This document shows positions 1 to 11,072 of a DNA stretch of 64,000 nucleotides, piece by piece. Numbering within the stretch: position 1 is the stretch's first letter; the number at the start of each line of letters is the position of its first letter. The notes below the pieces were generated by a model. The model had not been told where the DNA came from and made no database searches. It saw only the letters and a list, made by a program, of their open reading frames with translations. Source of the DNA: Apostichopus japonicus (lineage: Eukaryota; Echinodermata; Holothuroidea; Aspidochirotida; Stichopodidae); contig NC_092563.1 of NCBI RefSeq assembly GCF_037975245.1, positions 5,331,501 through 5,395,500 on the forward strand. The letters are read 5' to 3'. The position numbers and the translations under genes are program-made.

Positions 1-3000
1 TCTATTTTTGGTGGGTTTCGAACTAACTCTAGATTTCAGTTTCTTAGTCATCTGCTCAACCCACTGAGCTAGCGGACGACACCGAGACATGATCTAATTC
101 AAATTGATTTCGGACCGATGGGGTAAACATCTTACTCGTTGCAGTGAAAGCAGAAAGCAATGCGTCTCTTTTGAGTTCGTTCTAAGTGATCAGATAATGC
201 GAGACTTTTGACAGATCAGATGAACAATAATGCTTACCCTATGCTGTAATTATTGACTAATTCAATACAAATTGCAACGAAAGATGCTCCATGTATAAAG
301 GAGTAATTCTCAAATGGAATGTTCTTTTTTCATAACACATCGTCTCTGATTAAATCATCTGTTATCATGATAGAATAGCAATTGTCATTCTTTCTTAGGT
401 ATGTGTATCATTGGACGCTAAAGCTCGAAATTTGTCGATATTGAACGACAGAATATCCATTTTCCTGTAATGGTTAATTTTACTTCATACATTAACTCAC
501 CCATAATGTTGACTGGTAAAAGCTGTATATCTCGCCAACTGAATTGATCTATTGAAATAACTCATGTCTGAAATATAAGTGCATGTTCGTCTCCCCACAT
601 AAATATAAGGGAAACGGCTTGGATATCTAAAATTAGATGTAGTTACGTATATGTATCGGATTGCCGATTAAGTAGCCACGGTGATTGACAACAGCGGACG
701 ATACTCCGATCAGTTGGTGAGCCAATGACAAAGAGGTCCTCTTTGGGAATTCACAATAAATATTAGAAAGTAATGGATATTTAAGGATGAATAAATCCAT
801 CTCGAAAATCCTCGATCAGTATGAAGTATATGGACGTACAAATCCAGTAGTCTATCTCCACGACGACATATCGAAACGGAAGAATTGCTGTTAATGAAGA
901 GGATGGAGAGATAACATGTTCCCCGGAAGGGGGGGGGGGTTGAATTTGACCTCAGTTCATTTCCTGGTCGTAGTGACCTATGACCTCCTGTGTGTTCGTT
1001 GGCGTCCAAGTTGTCGACAATCTCGTGACGTCATTTGTGATGTCCCATAACGTTTCGGCGCATATAATAACGTAAACTGAAGAGTAAGTACAATATAATA
1101 ACTAGCTGTAACAAATTTATTAGCAACGGTTGGTATCACACCATAATAATGGAGCCACTGGTTTACCACAAGATAGTGTGGTTTGGCATGAGGGTGCATG
1201 GAGGGGTTGAAGAGGAAGACAGATAAGTGAAAGAAAAGCGTAAGAAACCAAATTTCATCACGGATTACTTCGTACCTCAAACGGATAAATACCATATACG
1301 ACGCAGATGCGAGGACTACAACATTTAAAGATACTTTTCTAAGTTATAGTGATAAAATGAAGTTACAACAATGCATCCGTTTGAAATTTATTTAGACCCG
1401 TTATTAATAAATTAGGAAATTCTGCATTATATATATAAGAGTTAAATTGCTGTTCTAAGAATGTTAGATATTCGATTGAATGTCCCATTCAATGATGTAA
1501 CATTCCAAGGGGCCTTAGACAGTAGTCCTACGTGACGTTATACTGGACTTGTTGCATTTGTTTTTTGCTGGCCATGGGCCCGACAGCAGAATAAAGAAAG
1601 TGCACATCTGGCGGATATCTAGATCGATGCCCATTTGGTTTACTGACTGAATCTTTAATATCAATACTATGCTTAGGTAGATGGGTTCAAACTTGTCACT
1701 GCCCCTCCCTGTGTCCTGTGCCCAGTGAGGCCGCACTGGCCTAGTTATGCCACTGATAGTTATGCACATTGCCCATATACCAACATAACCAGCCTATCAG
1801 ATATGTTCAAAACTGCTGGTGACAAAACGGAAATTTAATAATAAGAATTCAAATAACGAATATTTACCAATGGACACAAATCCAGACTGTTGTTATGTTT
1901 GAAAATTTAGAAACATCGATGAAACATTTGTCCCTGCGAATGAAGTAATCGTAACAAAGGTACGACTGTTCATAGCAAACAAAACATGTTGACATACGAC
2001 TAGTTTTGATAATATATGTAGGCCCGTTCTGGCATTACCTATATTATCTGGTTTTTGTATCATGGGGGGCGGGGGAGGGGATAAAGTGATCAATAAATGT
2101 AGTGTCACCACTGCGCCAGAGTGTATATTGTCAGTATTCCATAGTTACACACTCAAATAAGGGTCGGATTAAGCATATAACCTGGCACGTGCAGGGCCCT
2201 ACATTTGCACGTTGATGCAGTTTGTGCAACTAAACTCAACCTTGTATTATTATTCGTAGCTACGACAACACACAGGATAAAGCTATAAATGCCAGCATGT
2301 GAATATACTTGCATAGTTACATGTTACTATCGTTTGGCTACTTAACAACTTAGCAATGTCGTATCATTGACAAAACAAAATATAAACTCAGACGCCAACA
2401 TCTGCATACTTGCATATTTACATTGAAAGATATCTTTTCTTTAACAACTAAGAAACTTAAGTATAGTTTCCAAAACTAAATTGCATATTTGAAAGAGTGG
2501 GCCAAAAAGTAAACTAAGGGGAAATCACTTATGGAATTCATGGGATATTTGAGTGAACGTATAGGGACCAACCTCATGGTTCCATTTATTTATCTTTTTG
2601 CGTAGGGGTGGGGATGTAATCTAACAAAAACAAACCTTCTGAGGTCAAATGTCATGCACATAGTAGAAAAAGATGTTTTTCATCAGTTGACTCGAAGGTT
2701 GTTTAAGGTATGAGAGGGGGGTACGAGTTGTTTCTCATGATCATGCAGTTCTTTGAAAAAAAATAACATCACTCCATTAAATATGCAAAAGTGACATACT
2801 TTCATCCCCATAAAGCTTGCGGGTGGGGCTAGAAGAACAGTTCATATAATTTTATAGATAACACATCAGGAACTATTATCTATGAGTGTCCATTGTTTTT
2901 TCATCATTGAGGTCACTTCGGGCATGCATCCAAAGAGCCATCGCTATTTATTTTTATTTTTTACAACCGTCTTTTTCAATAGCCCCCCACCCCCCTCATT

Positions 3001-4067
3001 TGAATGAAAAAAATGTTTATAAAGGTAATAAATAATGAATGTATCTATTACCCCGGCAATGTTTAGGTAGGTGACGTGTCTTTGAATAGTTTCTTTCAGT
3101 GAAAATATCTAACGTGAAAGCGCTCTTGACCTTTATAGCCACACATGCGCCCACGTTTTAATTATTAAAATGCTATACTCTGTAAAAATTGTTTCCTTTG
3201 AACCTTGTTTAATGCGTATGAGAGGAGTTTGTATTTTCATGATATGCCAAACTCGAAATTTCCAAATATGATTTAAATTGAGAAAGAACTTGCTGACATA
3301 ACAACCGTTTCCTGCAAGAATGTCAATAAAGCGAGACACCTGCGTTAATTAGAAACCTAAAAGTTTAATGAACGGTCACATATGGTAACACGATACCGTA
3401 TCACGTCCGTTAATACTTGAGGACAGAATTTAATATCATACTAAATACCATTATACCCCAGTCGTAAGTATCAACTAGGCCTATATGATGGAGACAAAGG
3501 CTAAAATGCAATATAACATATAGTCAAGGCCGCATATGGTAAACCACAATATCATAACGCGAACTTAAAATACAGTTAAGTAGCCTACACAGGTACAAGC
3601 TTACACGACGTTGACAAACGTGGCTGTTAATATGTATCCAGAAGTGACTATCTTCTGGTTACGACAAAACAATATTATCTATGATGAAGGCTTCTAGCAA
3701 TTGCTGCTAACTTAAATACCAAGTAGCCTAACATGATGAGTTAACTACCCATGAAAAAAAAGAAAGAATGAGTTTGATTCTGTGACCATTTAATGAACGT
3801 TCGAGGTGCAAATTTACTCGGTTCATGAAGGTCTATATATAATCTCTAGGATCTTATCGTGGTATATACACATTCAAGAAATAGCATGATACATACATAT
3901 ATTATGACATAAACGTGTTGTATCACTTACGAATCATTGACGCGGCGGGCGCGCTGGTTATAGACACCCGCAACTGTAAATCGATAAAAGCTTTTCCTTT
4001 TACCATTCAGGTTTCACCTCTTGAAGTAGGGTCACATAATCTCGTCTGTATAATGTAAGCCTTTGCA

Positions 4068-4069
<2 letters not shown>
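1..4069. repeat. Segmental duplication copy A, 5' flank of the truncated HAO copy
   Basis: This stretch aligns almost continuously with 50,629-55,465, with small substitutions and indels. It is non-coding as far as can be seen: the short open frames on either strand have no recognisable domain and are not kept between the copies. It includes G- and C-runs and AT-rich sequence. The main structural difference is at about 2,200, where copy B carries about 750 extra bases. The left end of the copy coincides with the window edge, so the duplication may extend further upstream. Confidence 0.85.
3..72 (-). repeat. tRNA-derived (tRNA-Lys-like) sequence, degenerate
   Basis: On the minus strand a box A-like TAGCTCAGTGGGTTGAGC is followed about 30 bases later by a box B-like AGTTCGAAACC. 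Spacing and wording resemble a tRNA-Lys gene, but the anticodon and T stems do not pair well. It is more likely a tRNA-derived SINE head or tRNA relic than a working tRNA. The same sequence begins copy B at 50,629. Confidence 0.45.

Positions 4070-4106
<37 letters not shown>
4070..4106. repeat. (TA)n microsatellite, left side of the Penelope insertion
   Basis: Uninterrupted TA dinucleotides. Copy B has one short (TA)n at the matching position (about 55,469-55,489), so the element entered or expanded a pre-existing TA tract. Confidence 0.95.
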
Positions 4107-4111
<5 letters not shown>

Positions 4112-5348
4112 TGAAAACACCACAGACTTTAACGGAAGTGTTGCAATGACCAGTGTTGCTGACAAGCACATCCAAAAATGGTAGCGTACTGTCTTTTTGC
4201 TTCTCAATAGTGAATACTATGATCAAGTGGACGGTGTGGCAATGGGTTCACCATTAGCACCGGTGTTGGCAAATCTCTTCATGGGTCATCTGGAGAAACA
4301 ATTTCTGAATGATTCATCTGCCCCATCCAAACCTTATCACTACCGCAGATATGTTGACGATATTTTCTGTCTTTTCCGAAATGAGGGTGAAGCCATCGAT
4401 TTCCTTCCGTTTATCATAAACCTATGTACTCAGGGTTACTAACCAATTTTTTCAGTTTCATTCCGTATTCTTACAAAATTGGTCTCATTAAAACGTTAGT
4501 GGATAGAATCTACAAGGTCAACAACTCTTGGAAAGGATTTGACCTAGACCTAAAACGACTTATATCCACACTCGGCAAAAATCAGTTCCCCTCTCACTTA
4601 ATTGACAAAGTTGTGAAATCGTATTTACAAAACAAGGTGTCACCGAAAAATATCATTGACCCGGTTTCTCACAATACCAGATTTTACAAGCTCCCGTACA
4701 TTGGTAATTTCTCTGGTCATGCTCAAAACAAAGTTAGACAGTTGATCAAATCGCATTGTACAGACATTGATGTGAAACTAGTGTTTATCGCATTTAAAGT
4801 TCGAAATATGTGTGTAGTAAAAGACATGATTCCATCATACCTTAAATCTCGTGTGGTCTATAAATTCATCTGCACAAGCTGTAATGCTTGTTATATAGGG
4901 GAAACCCATAGGCACCTTTCTACACGGATTTCTGAGCATTTAAAAACCGATAAGAATTCACATATTTACAAACACTTAGCTAAATTTCCCAACTGTAAGC
5001 GACTATGTGACAACAACTCATTCAAAATTATCGACTCCGCTCCCACTAAACTCCAGCTTAGGATCAAAGAAAGTCTACACATCAATTGGGATAAACCTAA
5101 TCTCAACAAGCAGCTTGACTGTCCAGTGTTATCTTTGTTGAGTTAATCTACTTTTCTTGTGTGTTATTGCTAGTGTACATTTATCTGCTATTACTCGTTC
5201 ATTTTGCGTTTGTAACCTGATGATGAAAGTCGCTACTTTCGAAACATGTCGTTCTTTTTGTATCAATTTTGGTAAATAGATGTATAAGTTAAAGTCTGTG
5301 GTGTTTTCAATTTTTTTATTATCGAGATTTGTGCTAGGTAGACCATTT

Positions 5349-5350
<2 letters not shown>
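4106..5350 (+). mobile_element. Penelope-like element (PLE), 5'-truncated and internally rearranged, present only in copy A
   Basis: The insert carries a piece of Penelope reverse transcriptase followed by a GIY-YIG endonuclease domain. It is bounded by a 28-bp inverted repeat (4106-4133 and 5288-5315, core GTCTGTGGTGTTTTCAA), meaning the 3' end of the element is present again at the 5' end in reverse. Within the 5' inverted part (about 4,134-4,200, minus strand) lies the RT block LPFLDVLVSNTGHCNTSV, which is exactly the block missing from the plus-strand RT. Insertion is inside (TA)n, and copy B has only a short TA tract at that site. Terminal inverted or tandem partial copies are usual for Penelope elements. 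Confidence 0.85.
4197..5146 (+). pseudogene. Penelope reverse transcriptase/GIY-YIG endonuclease, broken
   Basis: The first open part (4197-4442) has RT motifs GVAMGSPLAPVLANLFM and YRRYVDDIF (catalytic DD). The frame then shifts, and 4424-5146 continues with the RT thumb and linker and the GIY-YIG nuclease (VYKFICTSC, YIGETHRHLSTRISEHL at about 4,853-4,945), ending at a stop just before the 3' UTR. The N-terminal half of RT is absent. Between FLPF and YSGLLTNF about 100 bases are missing; both sides carry CTTCCGTTTAT-like sequence, suggesting a microhomology deletion. The copy cannot encode a working enzyme. Confidence 0.85.

Positions 5351-5426
<76 letters not shown>
5351..5426. repeat. (TA)n microsatellite, right side of the Penelope insertion
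   Basis: Long TA tract with one ATTTATA interruption. It is followed by sequence that resumes the alignment with copy B at 55,490 (TACGTGGAGAAAATACAG). Confidence 0.95.
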
Positions 5427-5430
<4 letters not shown>

Positions 5431-5534
5431 ACGTGGAGAAAATACAGATTGTTACACAGTGAGACTCACTATTGTTTGTGAACACGTCTGGTCTGTGGCT
5501 GTAATTGGCATACTAGCTAATACTGTATGATGAC

Positions 5535-5680
5535 ATGGCGGCATCCAATACATCTCTAATATGTGTGAACGATTACGAAAAGGCGGCGAAAGGAGTCATG
5601 AAGGAGGTTGCATGGGCTTACTTTTCTTCTGCGGCGGATGAGGAAACCACTTTCAACGAATGTCCTGCGGCCTACAAAAG
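5535..5680 (+). CDS. HAO copy A exon 1 (start codon, GC donor)
   Basis: Begins ATGGCGGCATCC and encodes the N-terminal NDYEKAAKG...AYFSSAADEETT helix region. The Tyr at position 29 corresponds to human HAO1 Tyr26. The exon ends CTACAAAAG|GCAACC; copy B has CTACAAAAG|GTAACC at the same point. Ends in phase 2. Confidence 0.8.
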
Positions 5681-6118
5681 GCAACCATGGCTGGTATGCC
5701 ATTTAACTGAACTGTACTGTACATGTACTGTAGAGCTTCTACGGAGTGTACCGTCGTGTGCATATGTCATATTCCCGCCGTATTTGTAACATGTTCTCGA
5801 TATACCACTATACCAATCGAGTGTGTAGGACGAGTGCGCATTTAATTTACTCAAAGCCACACGCTCGAGTCAACTGATATGTATCAATTCTTGGAGCTCC
5901 TAGTCGTGTGAAATAGTGTGACGAGGTTATCGAGTCAACACAATACAGACGTGAATAATATTTCATAAGAACACGCATTTATACCACAGAATGATATACA
6001 TTAGGCAAGTTATAGGCAACAGTAGTGTACATATGAATCAGTATATGCTTGTCAGATTAAATACTATACCGCTTCAAATGATTGCCTTATATATACCCAA
6101 GCGCATAATATGTCATTA

Positions 6119-6137
6119 GATGAGATTAAATATATAC

Positions 6138-6174
<37 letters not shown>

Positions 6175-6300
6175 AATATAAATATATATATATATTTATA
6201 TATATATATCCACCTCACCCTCTCGCCCCTCTCCCCTCCCCTTCCCCTCTTCCCCCTCACCCCCTCTCTCCCCCTCCCCCCTCGCCAATAATTTGCTACT
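6119..6300. repeat. (TA)n plus pyrimidine-rich low complexity, HAO-A intron 1
   Basis: TA-rich microsatellite (6,129-6,208) followed by a C/T-rich run of CCCCTCTCC-type sequence on the plus strand. The matching site in copy B (56,235-56,335) has the same two-part structure with different lengths. Confidence 0.9.
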
Positions 6301-6659
6301 GAGAACATGAATAGTAAAGAAGGAGATGCATCATATCCAACACAAATTGTCAGGGTAACACTTTCCGACATGTTTCGTTCTGTACACTCTATTAAAGAAG
6401 ATATATCTGTGTCTCCTTGAAGCCTTGAAGGGGTGGGTGGGGGGCCTCACCGTCCCCGAGATACCATTGTGCGTCCAATGCAGTATGGTCCATCGTATTG
6501 CACAGTATCCCCAACAGGATAACATAATTATATTCTATCAGATTACCCGTTATAACGTCACATAACGATCCCGAAAGCTGTCTGGCATTGGGATCGACAT
6601 TGTTCGGGTGGTCAGTATGAGACCCTCCATGGAATTTATTGACATTTCTTCTTGTATAG

Positions 6660-6811
6660 ATATTACTTAATTCCCCGGATTCTGAGACCTGTTGAAGAAA
6701 GAACGCTCTCGACAACAGTACTAGGAAAAACAATTAGTTTTCCAGTCTGTATATCTCCGACAGCGTACCACAAGTTTGCCCATCCTGAAGGCGAAAAGGC
6801 AACATCAAAGG
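6660..6811 (+). CDS. HAO copy A exon 2
   Basis: After acceptor TTGTATAG, the exon encodes [20 protein letters not shown]...[19 protein letters not shown], the family's first strand and loop with the P-S/A-T-A FMN-binding turn. Donor AAGG|GTGAAG. An open frame runs on past the donor to 7,236 through GGGGA repeats; that extension is intron. Confidence 0.8.
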
Positions 6812-6889
6812 GTGAAGTAATTCCTGATTTTTCTCCTGATCGTGATGTAGTTCGTAGGGCAGTCTATTACATAGAAAGTATGAGGGACA

Positions 6890-6955
6890 CTGGGAGAGGG
6901 GAGGGGAGGGGAGGGGAGGGGAGGGGGGAGGGAGGGAGGGGAGGGGAGGGGAAAG
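6890..6955. repeat. GGGGA-rich purine tract, HAO-A intron 2
   Basis: Repeated GGGGA/GGGA units on the plus strand. Copy B has an interrupted, longer version at 56,940-56,995. Confidence 0.9.
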
Positions 6956-7016
6956 AGTTTGTGTTAACGATTATTTACACGTGTAATTTACTTATTATTC
7001 ATGTCACGACAAATAC

Positions 7017-8020
7017 ACTGGCGGATCCAGGGCCTCTGTTTGGGAGGGGCCAAAGTGGCATTAGAGTGATATGGAGGAGGGGTCTAAGGGGAGGGGGTGA
7101 CCCCCTCCCCTTTGGAAAATTTTCTATTGCTGAATGCCCTCAGATGCAATTTGGTGCAACAAAAGTGTACAATGGTGATGTTAATTTACTTCTAAAAAAA
7201 ATGTTTCCCAGGTGTAATTTTCTAAAATATTTATAAAACAAAGTTGGGATCATCTTTCTCAAGAAATTTTATTTCTCATAGGTTATAAATTTCTTACAAC
7301 CAGCCTGTAACTGCAAAATGGTGTTAAACTGTAAATCCTCATGCTCATACATTTGCATAGCTCCCAACTCTTGAGAAGGCAAATGCTGGTCCATGCCACG
7401 AATCGCCGTCCTGGGGGAGGGGTATAAGGGGAGGGGGTGTCCCCCTCCCCTATTGAATTTTTTTGGAATCCTGGTGATACCTACATGTAAAATGGTGGCA
7501 CTTAGAAAGGCTTTTGTCACCCAAAATTTTCTGAGAAATATGCATTTTTTTGTGTAACATCAATAAATTGAATAGTAGGTGATAATTCATTCTTTCCCGT
7601 GGCATGAAAATGTTCGCTGCTCGCCCCAATTCAAAGGTTCAAATGATGCTGTAAAGGAGGTTTTATACTCTATTATGCTAAATGCTAAAGAAATGATGGT
7701 TGCTAAGTCAAAATTCGATGCAAATTTTTTTATGTATACTTGACAATTACAATGCGGTTTTTTCGAACGCTTGTGCGGGTCAGCGGGTTTGGGTGTTAGA
7801 CTGCGGGTCTAATTCCCGCGAATTGCGGGTCAGTTGGGAGCTCTGCATTTAATTTTAAACTAGAAAACGAAAAGGTTTAGACTAGTCTACCACTGCTATT
7901 CCTCTCGATTTTTTTAATTTCCAATCATACGATTTAGCGGATGTTCGGAAACACTTTTTTGCTCACCTTTGGGGGGGGGCCATGGCCCCCCTTGGCCCCC
8001 CCCCTTGGATCCGCCAAAGG
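7017..8020. mobile_element. hAT-like non-autonomous element in HAO-A intron 2 with perfect 8-bp target duplication
   Basis: Inverted ends ACTGGCGGATCC and GGATCCGCCAAAGG are flanked by the direct repeat ACAAATAC (7009-7016 and 8021-8028). Copy B has the uninterrupted site (57,040-57,060). Eight-base duplication and GGCGGATCC-type ends fit hAT elements. The interior holds G- and C-rich runs next to each end and no transposase-like frame. Confidence 0.85.
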
Positions 8021-8126
8021 ACAAATACACGTTCACTAATTAAAATTAAAGTAATAAGAAACCCTGCATTATGAATATTCGTATAATTATACCATCTTTT
8101 CGATCACTAATTGTTGCATCATACAG

Positions 8127-8391
8127 CCGCCAAATCATGTGATACCTTGATGATTCTGAGTTCCATTGCTACAACGCGTTTGGAGGATGTAGCAGAGGTG
8201 GCCCCAGACGGATTAAGATGGATGCAAAGTTACATGTTCCGAGACAAACAGTTATTCGAAATCCTTGTCCGTCGTGCAGAAGCGAGCGGGTACAAGGCCA
8301 TGGTCCTGACGGTGGATGACCCTAGGGAAGGAAAGAGATACAAAACAATTCCATATGGTTATGTCGGACTTTACGAAACTGATGGCATGGA
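8127..8391 (+). CDS. HAO copy A exon 3
   Basis: Acceptor CATACAG, donor ATGGA|GTAAAT. Encodes [29 protein letters not shown] and [17 protein letters not shown], the central barrel strands including the Arg that binds the substrate carboxylate in the family. By eye it differs from copy B at about nine of 265 bases, mostly changing the amino acid (for example D/G, R/Q, L/I, T/A). Confidence 0.8.
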
Positions 8392-9211
8392 GTAAATAAC
8401 ACTTACTTAATTAAAATGGGTTGTACTTCATCAATGTGGCTCTCCAGCCTCGCCCCCAAATCAACAGAGGGTATAGGCCTATGCTATGTCGGTCCAATCT
8501 ATTTCCGCGAAACTTGATAAGCTTGTAGCCTCTCTAGAAACGTGAGTTGATCACTAGCGGTAGATACACTTTCGTTCCTTATTGAAGAAGAGATCGTTTG
8601 AAACATACTTGCGTAATTTCAAGTCACACTAATAGGGCAGGCTCCTGTGCGCCTTTCGACAACGGTCACTGTCCTCCTATCAGTCCTGATCAATAGATTA
8701 TGTATAGCGCCATTGACACTGTAACATATATCTCTGGTCCTAATGTGCGTTATCAATAAACTTTATATAGATCTCTTAATCAAAGTAAAACGATCGCACT
8801 ATAGGCGGCACACTATGGCAAAACTGACGAAAATAAACCCCGAACGATTCGTGAATCACAGTATCAGTGTAATTGAATATAAAGTTAGTTTAAAGTAGGC
8901 ACTACAGTGTACAGTCACGGATGCGAACATGTCGCTATGTCGGTAAATGGGATGGGCAATATTGGAAGATGTTACATTTACACATGGATTAAATTAGTGT
9001 AGGAAGGCGATGATTGCATATTCCCTTATGAAGAGGGTATAGCCCGACTGTTAGAATGTTAGATATCATGAAATGTATTATTCGCCTTTATTATTTTAGG
9101 AATTTAATATGCTGCTCCCACCCTTCCCCTTCCCTTCCCAGACACACGTAGTAACGTCACGGGTATATATTTCTTAATGACATGTATGCTAATAAAATAT
9201 TCCATCGACAG

Positions 9212-9384
9212 AATGGCAAACCTCGATGTTGACATCGAAGCTGTAAGGAAAGCTGAAGCGACTGGAGACAAAAACCTAACTAGATATGGTTATGAACAGT
9301 CCAACTCATATGCCACCTGGAACTATGTTAAATGGGCTAAGACGATTACAAACTTACCCATTGTTGTAAAAGGAGTCATATCAC
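9212..9384 (+). CDS. HAO copy A exon 4
   Basis: Acceptor CATCGACAG, donor ATATCAC|GTGAGT. Encodes the insertion loop and the strand [11 protein letters not shown], whose Lys corresponds to human HAO1 Lys236. The ATG inside is not a start. Confidence 0.8.
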
Positions 9385-9605
9385 GTGAGTAAAGAAAGTC
9401 GTAGGTGGTCGAAGCAGTAAATGTGGGCGAGAAGGGTGGGGGGGGGCTACGGGGAAATGTTTCCAGAAAATAAACAGAAGTGTAAAAAAATATAAGTAAA
9501 AACAAATAAAACGAAATATATTTAAGTGTACTAACCTATATAGACCGATGAAGGGGGGGGGGGGCTGGGATTGAGAGTGGATGAAGTTGTTGGTTTACGT
9601 GCCCA

Positions 9606-9668
9606 GGGGCCTGTTTCACAAAACTCGACTTACGGAAAGAGGACTTGGTGCTTTGTGAAACAGGCCCC
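9606..9668. repeat. Short hairpin MITE-like repeat with 17-bp perfect inverted ends
   Basis: GGGGCCTGTTTCACAAA (9606-9622) pairs with TTTGTGAAACAGGCCCC (9652-9668) around a 29-base loop. In copy B (58,989 onward) the left arm remains but the right arm and loop are lost. Confidence 0.8.
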
Positions 9669-10010
9669 AGGTACTCTTATCTTTGGTGGCTTTTCTTAAA
9701 ACAGGTATTTCACACTGTGTACCCATACAGGAATGAAACCTTTGGCAATATTATTCAGAAATAAAAGTGGAAAGCGGCAGCAAACGGATTTTAAGAGAAA
9801 TATTATATTAAACTTATGCATCTATCGGCCAAATCAAGATTAGAAAACCTACTGGGAAGTTAGTCATGATTTTCCTGCCGGTTTTCTGTTGTTGATTTCC
9901 CTATACCAAGAACACGAGAAAATTTGTATTGTTTAGTATTGTGGGATTTAAATGGTACCAGTATATTATGTTTTCTACTACCGATTGAGAAAGTCAGTTT
10001 CATAATATCT

Positions 10011-10013
<3 letters not shown>

Positions 10014-10045
<32 letters not shown>
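10014..10045. repeat. (TA)n microsatellite, HAO-A intron 4
   Basis: Pure TA run. Copy B has two longer, interrupted versions because the segment is tandemly duplicated there. Confidence 0.9.
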
Positions 10046-10049
<4 letters not shown>

Positions 10050-10179
10050 ATAATATATCGGTAATTCATTACTCAAATTTAAATGGTTGCTTTATTAATG
10101 ATTGTTTGCTTGCTTGCATGATTGACTGATTTAATTAATTAATTATTGAATTGATTGATTGACTTATATACTTTCTTAG

Positions 10180-10271
10180 CTGCCTCTGCCAGAGAGGCGG
10201 TAGAGGCGGGCGTGCATGGCATCTTGGTGTCCGTACATGGTGGCCGTCAACTAGATGGATTGCCTCCACCG
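10180..10271 (+). CDS. HAO copy A exon 5 (active-site His)
   Basis: Acceptor TTTCTTAG, donor CCACCG|GTACGTAA. Encodes [24 protein letters not shown], with the catalytic His and the following Arg. The family consensus is SNHG; both copies read SVHG. A transposon has landed eight bases into the following intron but leaves the donor intact. Ends in phase 0. Confidence 0.8.
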
Positions 10272-10630
10272 GTACGTAACAGGGGCGGATGCAGGATTTT
10301 TGACAGGGGGGGTCTGACTGGTCCAGCCGCGCCTGATCGAAAGACTATCTAAGCGGAGCGCCACCATCGGTTGGCGCGGAGCGTACCAGAAAATTTGTGG
10401 CTTTACAAACCCCCCCAGACGGCCGGAAACGGCACTTCCCGAGTATTCTAAGCTGCATGTACCTAGCCTGAAAAAATGGATCTCATGTCTGCAATTTCTC
10501 AATTGATGAGAAAAAAACAATCTATGAAATATGGTAATACATATCAGATGAGTTGAGATGATACAAAAATCATAATGCCTTTAGCCACCAATCCCCCTCC
10601 CGTCCCTCACCACTGTTTGATGCAGGGCCT

Positions 10631-11014
10631 CAGTGGCTTAGCTAGGGGTATTGGTCAGGAGGGGCAAGAATGGTCTGTAGGGGCGCTTTCGACACTATCT
10701 AAGCGGAGCGCCACCACTGGTTGGCGCGTAGCGTACAGAAATTTTTTGAGTAAAGATACTCCCTAGATCGCCGGAAATGACCCTTTCCGGGCCTGGCTAA
10801 TTTGCAGATAAACGAAGAATAAATAGGTGTCATCGCCAAATTACACCAACAAAATGTGACAAATGTCAATAAGTAGATGAGAGCGCAATAAAAAAGTCAA
10901 TAATCGCGAATAAGTAAAAAGTGGTAAAGAGCTGAAAAGGGCGCCAGCAGTCCATTTGAGTCCGTCAGGGGGGGGGGCATCCGCCCCCCTGACTGTATGG
11001 ACGCTCCGCCACTG
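10631..11014. mobile_element. Nested hAT-type MITE
   Basis: Begins CAGTGGCTTAGCTAGGGG and ends GGACGCTCCGCCACTG, the typical CAGTGGC...GCCACTG hAT termini. It carries the CTATCTAAGCGGAGCGCCA motif (10,694-10,736), which also occurs at 10,343 and 61,149. I do not see a clean 8-bp duplication at its ends. Confidence 0.55.
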
Positions 11015-11072
11015 CAAAAACTCACTCGAAATGTATCTGCATCAGTACGAGTTAGCTAGTTTTATTGATGAT

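Larger units (their letters stand above)
5535..10271 (+). pseudogene. (S)-2-hydroxy-acid oxidase, truncated copy A (exons 1-5 only)
   Basis: Five exons (5535-5680, 6660-6811, 8127-8391, 9212-9384, 10180-10271) match exons 1-5 of the complete copy at 55,592-63,971 in size and phase. They encode about 276 residues of the FMN-dependent alpha-hydroxy-acid oxidase fold, up to the active-site block VHGGRQLDG. All five are open. Homology to copy B ends at about 11,903 inside intron 5, and no sequence like exons 6-8 ([12 protein letters not shown]-phosphate loop, GRPVLWG, C-terminal PTS1) is seen downstream in this copy. The first donor is GC where copy B has GT. Introns 2 and 5 carry copy-specific transposons. 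A protein made only from these exons would lack part of the barrel and the FMN phosphate site, so a pseudogene is most likely. Splicing onward to exon 6 of copy B, 50 kb away, cannot be excluded. Confidence 0.8.

Noticed and set aside
6652-7236. 194-codon plus-strand open frame starting near HAO-A exon 2
   Set aside because: Only 6660-6811 is exon. The rest reads through the donor into GGGGA repeats and a transposon, and the 5' end is a splice acceptor, not a start codon.
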